DNA from: Sabulitectum sp964571965
GTDB taxonomy: Bacteria; Fermentibacterota; Fermentibacteria; Fermentibacterales; JCC-6
Assembly: GCA_964571965.1 (NCBI GenBank)
Contig: CAZNFQ010000062.1
Coordinates: 1-12,645, forward strand
DNA: 12,645 nt
Direction: 5' to 3'
Positions within the stretch are counted from its first letter, which is position 1; each line of letters opens with the position of its first letter. Of this stretch, positions 8,301-12,645 are shown piece after piece. The position numbers and the translations under genes were made by a program. The notes under the pieces are model-generated. The model searched no databases, was not told the origin of the DNA, and worked only from the letters and a program-made list of their open reading frames with translations.

Positions 8301-8843
8301 CTGTATTTCGTGGCTTGTTCTGAATCCGTCGAAGAAGTGAACGAAGGGGATCCTGCTTTTCAGCGTTGCAGCATGCGCTATGGCGGCCAGGTCGGTAACC
8401 TCCTGGACGCTGGCGCTTGCCAGCAGACCGAAACCCGTGTTGCGAACGGCCATTACATCGCTGTGATCACCGAAAATGGAAAGGGCCTGCGCCGCAAGGC
8501 TTCTTGCGGAAACATGGAAAACCGCAGGAGTGAGTTCTGCGGCTATCTTGTACATCGTGGGTATCATCAGGAGAAGCCCCTGACTGGCGGTGAAGGTGGT
8601 TGTAAGGGCACCGGTCTGGAGCGCTCCGTGCACCGCTGCCGAAGCTCCGCCTTCGCTCTGCATTTCCTGAACCAGGGGAACTGTTCCCCAGATGTTCTTT
8701 TTACCCACTGCAGACCAGGCATCGCTGTGTTCTCCCATTGGACTCGATGGTGTGATAGGGTATATGGCTATCACTTCACTGAGTTTGTGAGCAACCCTTG
8801 CTGCGGCCTCGTTGCCGTCAATCGTTATCATCTGTCTGCTCAT
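5310..8843 (-). CDS. nifJ: Pyruvate:ferredoxin (flavodoxin) oxidoreductase
   Basis: The product is a 1177-residue single-chain enzyme that oxidises pyruvate with CoA to acetyl-CoA and CO2 and passes electrons to ferredoxin or flavodoxin; it is cytoplasmic and central to anaerobic fermentation. The N-terminal domain has the pyruvate-site motif YPITPSSPMGEHSD near residue 30. A two-cluster ferredoxin domain follows: CIQCGLCNLVCPHA near 687 and CTGCGACVHTCPA near 741. The proximal cluster ligands are the two Cys of CAGCGETPY (near 815), ATGCSSIYGG and YSHCIAHG. Thiamine diphosphate binding is shown by GGDGWAYDIGYGG (near 964) and VYSNTGGQCS. The length matches the family, without the extra C-terminal extension of the Desulfovibrio africanus enzyme. 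Start is ATG 8843 with only a weak GGTAAGC before it. It follows asnS closely and ends at a strong hairpin terminator. Confidence 0.97.
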   Translation of the reverse strand: MSRQMITIDGNEAAARVAHKLSEVIAIYPITPSSPMGEHSDAWSAVGKKNIWGTVPLVQEMQSEGGASAAVHGALQTGALTTTFTASQGLLLMIPTMYKIAAELTPAVFHVSARSLAAQALSIFGDHSDVMAVRNTGFGLLASASVQEVTDLAAIAHAATLKSRIPFVHFFDGFRTSHEIQKIEPLDDEVLRKMIDDELVFAHRHRGLNPNHPVVRGTSQNPDVYFQGRESVNPYYDATPAIVQEYMNLFAELTGRRYNLFDYVGAPDAEHVVILMGSGCEVAHETVEHLVKKGEKVGVLKVRLYRPFDASAFISSIPETVKTLSVLDRTKEPGNDGEPLYKDVITALTNSGRTGIKVLGGRYGLSSKEFCPPRVLAVFNNARGEQKNGFTVGINDDVTHTSLDIPELDLGEEGLHQAVFLGLGSDGTVGANKNTIKIIGETTDYYAQGYFVYDSKKAGALTVSHLRFGPRPIRHTCLISKANFVACHQTVFMEKYDVLKYADKGATFLLNTPFGADEIWDNLPKKVQKAIIHKKLNFYVIDAYEVAKKTGMGVRINTIMQTCFFAISGVLEKDEAIEKIKGAIKKTYGKKGEEIVKKNFNAVDQAVANLHQVSYPDEVTSSIEIPPVVSEEAPEFVKRVTARIMSQNGDDVPVSDMPVDGTWPTGTTQWEKRNIALEIPVWDPEVCIQCGLCNLVCPHAAIRMKYFDRKLLENAPETFKTAEGKGKFKDLVFANQIAPEDCTGCGACVHTCPARNKEVEGRKAINMTPQAPLRDAEAENYKFFLEIPDYDRTELNTSTVKESQLLRPLFEYSGACAGCGETPYVKLLTQLFGDRSVIANATGCSSIYGGNLPTTPYAKDSCGRGPSWNNSLFEDAAEFGFGFKLTTDKHTENAVELLTGMADKLDENLIKSLLNSKCENELEIAQQRERIGYLMKALSAIDTPEARQLESLSDYFVPRSVWILGGDGWAYDIGYGGLDHVLAQGKNVNVLVLDTGVYSNTGGQCSKATPMGAVAKFAAAGKPMPKKDLGMISMTYGNIYVAQIAMGANWNQTVKAFSEAESYDGPSIIIAYSHCIAHGINMTRGMDDQKMAVNSGLWPLYRFDPRRIDNGECPLQLDSKKPAIPFHKFAETEVRWSSLLNSNPEHAEKLISAAQKDIDRKYHLYEQMAEMDWTGGE

Positions 8844-8864
8844 GCTTACCAGCTTTCGCTTAAG

Positions 8865-10247
8865 TTAGTACATTTTTCCGAATGTTCTCGGGAACGGCAT
8901 CACATCACGGATGTTGTCCATTCCCGTAAGGTACATGAGGAGTCTTTCGAACCCCAGACCAAATCCGGAATGGGGAGCGGTTCCCCACCGTCTGAGCTCC
9001 ATGTACCAGTTGTAGGTCTCGAGGTCGAGACCCTGTTCCATTGCCCTCTGCTTTAGAAGGTCCGGACGGTGTTCTCTCTGGCTGCCGCCAACCAGCTCGC
9101 CCACACCGGGGGCGAGAAGATCGCAGGCACCCACTGTTTTGCCGTCTTCGTTAACGAACATGTAAAAAGGCTTCATCGAGGCAGGGTAGTCCGTTACGAA
9201 TACCGGCTTTTTGAAGTGTTCCTCTGCAAGGAACCTTTCGTGTTCTGTGGCAAGGTCATCACCCCATTCGGGGACGCTGTCGAACTTTCTTTCGGCTGAG
9301 CGTATTATCTCCATGGCATCCGTGTAGCTTACTCGGGCAAAGCTGCTGCTTTGTAGTGCCCGGTATCTATCTGGAAGCGTATTTTCGAAGAACCTGGTGA
9401 AGAAGGCTATTTCATCCGGGCACTTATTCTGCAGGTAGGAAGCGGTGTATTTTACGAAACTCTCGATGAGGTCGAGGTTATCCTCAAGGTCGAAGAACGC
9501 CATTTCAGGTTCCAGCATCCAGAATTCCGCGCCGTGGATCCTTGTATCCGAGGGATCGGCCCTGAAAGTTGGACCGAAGGTGTAGACCTTTCCCATGGAA
9601 AGGGCGAAGGGTTCCGCCTCAAGCTGACCGCTCACGGTCATGAAAGCCTTTTTTCTGAAGTAGTCCTTTTCGAATAAGACCTTTCCGTCCTTCATGGGCA
9701 TCATGTCCAGGGGAAGTGTCGTGATCTGGAAGGTTTCACCTGCCCCTTCACAGTCGCTTTCGGTTATGAAGGGTGTGTGGATGTTGAAGAACCCGTTCTC
9801 ATCGAAGAAACGATGCACCGCCATGGAAAGATGGTGACTTACTTTGAAGACGCTGGCGAAGGTGCTGGTTCTGCTTCTGAGATGCGGAAGACTCCTGAGA
9901 AACTCAAGGGAATGACGCTTCTTCTGAAGCGGGTAATCCCCGTCCACGGGACCAATTACCTCCAGTTCCGCGGCACTGATCTCCAGAGCCTGCTCTTTTC
10001 CGCTGCTCTTGACCACTTTACCCTTGACCTTGACACAGGCACCGGTGAGAAGGGCTGAAAGCTCTTCATCCTTAAAAACGGTTCTATCGAATACTGCCTG
10101 GAGATTGTTCGAATTAGATCCGTCGTTCAAAGCGGCAAAAGCAACGCTCTTGCCGGTTCTTGCAGTTTTCACCCAGGCGTAGACAGTAACTTCTTCGCCC
10201 TCATGTGAACCACCAAGTATGGAATCGATGGTGTTCCGACGGATCAT
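8865..10247 (-). CDS. asnS: Asparaginyl-tRNA synthetase
   Basis: The product is a 460-residue class IIb synthetase that charges tRNA-Asn with asparagine. An OB-fold anticodon-binding domain occupies about residues 18-105 (VTVYAWVKTARTGKSVAF). The catalytic core has GQLEAEPFALSMGKVYTFGPTF, the motif 2 region F228-R229-A230-D231...H238-G-A-E241-F, and motif 3 GFGLGFERLLMYLTG near 428-442 with Arg435. The AsnRS-type ending (NIRDVMPFPRTFGKMY) separates it from AspRS. Motif 2 differs from the usual FRAENSNTSRHLAEF: Glu becomes Asp231 and the Arg of RHL becomes Ile237. The start is well supported: ATG 10247 is preceded by ACGGAGGTAAGAA. It leads a probable two-gene transcript with nifJ, 21 bases downstream. 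Confidence 0.97.
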   Translation of the reverse strand: MIRRNTIDSILGGSHEGEEVTVYAWVKTARTGKSVAFAALNDGSNSNNLQAVFDRTVFKDEELSALLTGACVKVKGKVVKSSGKEQALEISAAELEVIGPVDGDYPLQKKRHSLEFLRSLPHLRSRTSTFASVFKVSHHLSMAVHRFFDENGFFNIHTPFITESDCEGAGETFQITTLPLDMMPMKDGKVLFEKDYFRKKAFMTVSGQLEAEPFALSMGKVYTFGPTFRADPSDTRIHGAEFWMLEPEMAFFDLEDNLDLIESFVKYTASYLQNKCPDEIAFFTRFFENTLPDRYRALQSSSFARVSYTDAMEIIRSAERKFDSVPEWGDDLATEHERFLAEEHFKKPVFVTDYPASMKPFYMFVNEDGKTVGACDLLAPGVGELVGGSQREHRPDLLKQRAMEQGLDLETYNWYMELRRWGTAPHSGFGLGFERLLMYLTGMDNIRDVMPFPRTFGKMY

Positions 10248-10293
10248 TTCTTACCTCCGTAAAAAAAACAGGCCAGTAATCGGGAGAATCACT

Positions 10294-10323
10294 AATCTAC
10301 AAAGAACGGGCAATGGAGTCCAA
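10294..10323 (-). promoter_or_regulatory. asnS: Possible asnS promoter
   Basis: On the minus strand, TTGGAC (10323-10318) and TAGATT (10299-10294) are 18 bases apart, which would start transcription about 40 bases before the asnS ATG. A run of eight T residues lies between the promoter and the ribosome binding site. The -35 box straddles two direct CAATGGAG copies. This is a resemblance call only. Confidence 0.35.
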
Positions 10324-10328
10324 TGGAG
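10311..10328. repeat. Direct repeat CAATGGAG x2
   Basis: CAATGGAG occurs at 10311-10318 and again at 10321-10328, on a 10-base period (about one helical turn). The pair overlaps the -35 region of the possible asnS promoter, so it could be a repressor or activator site. It is short enough to be chance. Confidence 0.35.
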
Positions 10329-10337
10329 GAGACATGT

Positions 10338-10399
10338 GTCCGGCGGGTTTCACGATACCAGAAGGGCAAGGCCCGCCGGACTTTCCAGCGGGCCTTTTT
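10338..10399 (+). promoter_or_regulatory. Attenuator-like or sRNA terminator with competing stems
   Basis: Two incompatible structures share one segment. Stem 1 is GTCCGGCGGG (10338-10347) with CCCGCCGGAC (10372-10381), 10 perfect base pairs around a 24-base loop. Stem 2 is AAGGCCCGC (10368-10376) with GCGGGCCTT (10388-10396), 9 base pairs followed by TTT, a good rightward intrinsic terminator. Only one can form at a time, because 10372-10376 is used by both. The element lies 106 bases before the TTG start at 10505. It could be a leader attenuator for that gene, or the 3' end of a small RNA of roughly 100 bases. No known riboswitch class or tRNA was recognised. The rest of the 10248-10504 gap holds the asnS promoter region and an isolated TATATT at 10465-10470. 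Confidence 0.6.
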
Positions 10400-10504
10400 C
10401 GTGTTGCTCAATACACCTGAAAGGGTGGTTTGAAGCAGGGGAGGGACCTGCATCGAACACTAACTATATTCCGGGGGCATGTATTTGTTCCAGGAGGATT
10501 CAGT

Positions 10505-11035
10505 TTGAAGAAGAACACATTCGCGAACATCATTGGCCATCAGTTTGCCCTTTACCCCGGGATGACGCTTCAGGATCTCTACAAACTGGTTTACCAGGGA
10601 GTAATGGGAAGCGGTCACGCCATATCTTCGGAAGAATCCGCGGAGAACTGGCTGAGGGATGAGATAGTTTCCGCCGTGTCATCCGGAGGCACTGAGGAGC
10701 CTTTCGAGGAGATATCTCCGGACGGGAGGGTCCTTCGTATCAATCTGAGACCCTACATTGCAGCGGGGGGTGATACAGACAGTCTTCTTACCGCATTCAT
10801 AAGGACCGGGCGGGAATACAGAGGCAGCAACGAGGAACTTGTCTACTGGTGGAAACTTCTTGCTGATCTTCAGAGTAATTTTACCAGTGAACAGCTTATC
10901 TGCTATATGGATGCCAGGCAGGCGGAATATTTTCCCGCAGTTCACCACTCAGAGAGATACCGTGAACTTTACAGGCCTTCATACAGGGTTGCCCTGAGGG
11001 ATATCTGCCTGGAAGAGGGAGTTATCTCAGGGTAG
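10505..11035 (+). CDS. Conserved hypothetical protein, 176 residues
   Basis: TTG at 10505 is the best start: AGGAGG at 10492-10497 is 7 bases upstream. A longer frame from TTG 10430 has no comparable site. The protein is soluble, with no signal peptide or membrane helix. It resembles a family of uncharacterised bacterial proteins that I recall only by sequence style: LYKLVYQGVMGSGHAI near the N-terminus, an acidic WLRDEI helix, SPDGRVLRINLRPYIAAGGD in the middle, and PAVHHSERYRELYRPSYRV at the C-terminus. The several invariant-looking His, Asp and Arg residues suggest an enzyme or a nucleic-acid-related role, but no function is known to me. It stands alone behind a structured leader and converges with the radical SAM gene, 3 bases between stops. 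Confidence 0.85.
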   Translation: MKKNTFANIIGHQFALYPGMTLQDLYKLVYQGVMGSGHAISSEESAENWLRDEIVSAVSSGGTEEPFEEISPDGRVLRINLRPYIAAGGDTDSLLTAFIRTGREYRGSNEELVYWWKLLADLQSNFTSEQLICYMDARQAEYFPAVHHSERYRELYRPSYRVALRDICLEEGVISG

Positions 11036-11048
11036 GTGTTACCCTTTT
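11029..11048 (+). terminator. Weak terminator at the convergent gene ends
   Basis: AGGGTA (11029-11034) and TACCCT (11040-11045) form a 6-bp stem with a 5-base loop, followed by TTT. The stem overlaps the stop of the rightward hypothetical gene and the stop of the leftward radical SAM gene. It reads as a terminator only rightwards, and it is short. Confidence 0.4.
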
Positions 11049-11992
11049 GAACTGATTTTTGGAATGTCCTCCATTTTAGATCCGAGTTTCTTTCCCTGCC
11101 AGGAATTTCTGTACATCAGCTCTCTTTTTATCCTGTCCACCACCGCCAGTTTGTTTATGGACCACTCGGGCGCCACGAGGGTTTTCGGGGGAGCTTCCCC
11201 GGTGAGTCTCTGTATCACGATGTCTGGCGGGATCAGTTCCAGAAAATCCGAAGCAAGTGCAGCATATTCACTTCTTTTCATAAGCCTGAATTTTCCTGCT
11301 GAATAGTCATCTGCAAGGGGGGTGTCTTTCAGCACATGAAGATTCTGAATCTTCACTCCTGCTGTGCCCGATCTGTTCACCAGCTCAACGGTTGAAAGCG
11401 CCTCTTCCCGTGATTCCCCCGGGAAACCCAGGATAACATGGGCAGCGGTTCTTATTCCCCTCTGGTGCAGCTCATGGAAAGCCCTGTCCGAATCGTAGAC
11501 CGTATGACCCCTTTTCATTCTCAGCAGTGTAACATCGCAGCCGCTCTGGACCCCGAGCTCTACCCAGAGAAAGGTTTCCCTGGAAATATCCTCGAGAAGG
11601 GAAAGGGTCTCTGGCGGTATGCAGTCCGGTCTGGTGCACAGGGCAAGTCCCCTGACACCCGGAAAGTCCAGAGCTTTCCTGTATAGTTCTTCAAGCAGTT
11701 TCACATCGGCATAGGTTGTTGTGTAATCCTGGAAGTAGGCGATGAAACTGGTTGCTCCATGCCTTTCCACCACATACTCAGAACCTCTTTCCAGCTGTTC
11801 CTTCAGTGTCATGCCGGGTTTGTAGTGACCTGGAACATTACCCATGGGATTGCAGTAAACACAGCCCAGGGAGGACTTGACCCCATCTCTCACCGGGCAG
11901 GTAAATCCCCCTGCAAGACTGAGTTTGTAGACTTTTTCCCCGAATGTGTTTCTGAAAAACGTGTTCAGGGAATGGTATCTGTTCCTGTTCAT
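11039..11992 (-). CDS. TIGR01212-type radical SAM protein (YhcC-like)
   Basis: The product is a 317-residue radical SAM enzyme of the Elp3-like group. The N-terminus FFRNTFGEKVYKLSL leads into the cluster motif C32-PVRDGVKSSLG-C44-VY-C47, a CX11CX2C pattern typical of the YhcC/TIGR01212 family, whose Cys residues bind the 4Fe-4S cluster that cleaves S-adenosylmethionine. Further family marks are FIAYFQDYTTTYA, RPDCIPPETL, ELGVQSG, HVILGFPGE and the late QRLTGEAP. The family's substrate is not established as far as I know. ATG 11992 is preferred, with GGGGGTGA just before it and family-like MNRNRYHSLN; a GTG at 12022 would add ten unlikely residues (YYNSPPGGD) and overlap the probable promoter. 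It diverges from the acetyltransferase gene. Confidence 0.92.
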   Translation of the reverse strand: MNRNRYHSLNTFFRNTFGEKVYKLSLAGGFTCPVRDGVKSSLGCVYCNPMGNVPGHYKPGMTLKEQLERGSEYVVERHGATSFIAYFQDYTTTYADVKLLEELYRKALDFPGVRGLALCTRPDCIPPETLSLLEDISRETFLWVELGVQSGCDVTLLRMKRGHTVYDSDRAFHELHQRGIRTAAHVILGFPGESREEALSTVELVNRSGTAGVKIQNLHVLKDTPLADDYSAGKFRLMKRSEYAALASDFLELIPPDIVIQRLTGEAPPKTLVAPEWSINKLAVVDRIKRELMYRNSWQGKKLGSKMEDIPKISSKG

Positions 11993-12010
11993 GTCACCCC
12001 CAGGAGGGGA

Positions 12011-12018
12011 ATTATAAT
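12011..12018. promoter_or_regulatory. Palindromic -10 box between divergent genes
   Basis: ATTATAAT is its own reverse complement, so it provides a perfect TATAAT -10 hexamer in both directions: 12013-12018 rightwards and 12016-12011 leftwards. Rightwards, a start 7 bases downstream falls on or near the A of the ATG at 12025. Leftwards, a start near 12004 leaves about 12 bases, including GGGGGTGA, before the radical SAM ATG. Neither side has a good -35 box. The entire intergenic gap is only 32 bases. Confidence 0.5.
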
Positions 12019-12024
12019 ACACCC

Positions 12025-12645
12025 ATGGATAAGGCGGCGGATATTTTTTTCCAGCATTTTGGTATTCAGCCCGGCAGGAGTACGGGCCACGTGCACCGTA
12101 TTGCCGAGGCCTTCGGTGAAGTCCCGTGGGAAAACCTCACAAAGTTCCTTCTGAAGGCATCGGGCACATCGAGACCCAGGTTTGCCGAAGAGGTCATGGA
12201 GGGTCATGTCCATAACGGCACAGGCGGAACATGCTACTCCCTGGCAGACACTCTGGTACGGATAATCTCCGCATGCGGTCTATCAGCCAGACCCCTTACA
12301 GGCCATATGAAACACGGAAGGAACATCCATTGTGCCATACTGGTAGAGGGAGATTCCGGAAGATTTATCCTCGATCCCGGATATGTTGTTCCAGGAGCGG
12401 TGGAGCTTTCTTCCGGGGGATCAGGCATCATACAGACACCCGGTAGAAAAATGCTCTGGAAACCAGTGCCGGAAGGCTGGGAGCTTCACACAGTGGAGAA
12501 TGGTGAGAGCAGATACCGGTATACCCTTGAATCAAGAGTTATTACCAGAAGAGAATTCCTTGAATACTGGAAGGCTTCCTTCGCTTCCAAGGGACTTGAC
12601 AGCCTTCATCTGAACAGACCCGGTGCCATGGGGGGAAGGATAAGC
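12025..12645 (+). CDS. Arylamine N-acetyltransferase family protein (partial)
   Basis: The frame is open from ATG 12025 to the window edge, 207 codons with no stop, so the C-terminus is missing (the family is about 250-280 residues). NAT enzymes transfer acetyl or similar groups from acyl-CoA to amines through a Cys-His-Asp triad. Here VPWENL (33-38) matches the PFENL motif, GGTC70YSLADTL matches the RGGxC catalytic Cys region (with Thr before the Cys and no Arg), H102-CAILVEG supplies the His, and FILD117-PGY the Asp. The leading Arg of RGG is replaced, and PFENL is PWENL, so it is a divergent member and substrate may differ. The AGGAGG at 12002-12007 is about 17 bases from the ATG, too far for a normal ribosome site; a perfect TATAAT 6 bases upstream suggests leaderless expression. 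Confidence 0.85.
   Translation, partial: MDKAADIFFQHFGIQPGRSTGHVHRIAEAFGEVPWENLTKFLLKASGTSRPRFAEEVMEGHVHNGTGGTCYSLADTLVRIISACGLSARPLTGHMKHGRNIHCAILVEGDSGRFILDPGYVVPGAVELSSGGSGIIQTPGRKMLWKPVPEGWELHTVENGESRYRYTLESRVITRREFLEYWKASFASKGLDSLHLNRPGAMGGRIS

Noticed and set aside
7977..9056. Long plus-strand open frame (359 codons) opposite nifJ and asnS
   Set aside because: It lies antisense to two unmistakable enzyme genes and spans both, has Cys/His-rich sequence unlike any family, and no ribosome site. It is a by-product of the codon bias of the real genes.
10300..10400. tRNA, SRP RNA or T-box leader near asnS
   Set aside because: No T-loop GGTTCGA-type sequence, no SRP GGAAGGAAGC-type core, and no T-box AGGGTGG-ACC motif. 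The stems read rightwards, away from asnS.

Overview
The window is a moderately GC-rich bacterial chromosomal segment. It holds eight complete genes, one gene cut off by the right edge and a doubtful gene fragment at the left edge. No phage, IS, CRISPR, tRNA or rRNA signals were seen. The organism looks like an anaerobe of the FCB group, possibly a Fermentibacteria-like lineage. That is an inference from three things: a secreted glycosidase ending in a type IX-style sorting tail, a full-length pyruvate:ferredoxin oxidoreductase, and the general protein style. TGA serves as an ordinary stop at several genes.

Layout. From 221 to 4817, four genes read rightwards: a beta-propeller protein, a MATE transporter (start and stop codons overlap), a secreted GH18 glycosidase, and a small exported protein interrupted by an in-frame TGA. 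From 10247 down to 4804, three genes read leftwards: asnS, then nifJ (20-odd bases between them, probably one transcript), then a small protein of unknown function beyond a strong terminator hairpin. At 10505-11035 a conserved hypothetical gene reads rightwards behind a structured leader. It converges with a YhcC-type radical SAM gene (11992-11039, minus strand). That gene in turn diverges from a partial arylamine N-acetyltransferase gene (12025 to the right edge).

Most notable signal. The exported protein gene at 4248-4817 has a good ribosome binding site, a signal peptide and one continuous reading frame apart from a TGA at codon 37. The TGA sits in a Cys-Gly-Ser-TGA context (CxxU if read as selenocysteine). 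One base after it comes a two-tier hairpin of two perfect 7-bp stems with an AGGU apical loop, resembling a bacterial SECIS element in position and shape. This makes it a candidate undescribed secreted selenoprotein. The competing explanation is a TGG (Trp) to TGA nonsense change.

Secondary signals are mutually exclusive hairpins (terminator versus a 10-bp alternative stem) upstream of the 10505 gene, and a palindromic -10 box shared by the radical SAM and acetyltransferase genes, which would make the latter's mRNA leaderless.
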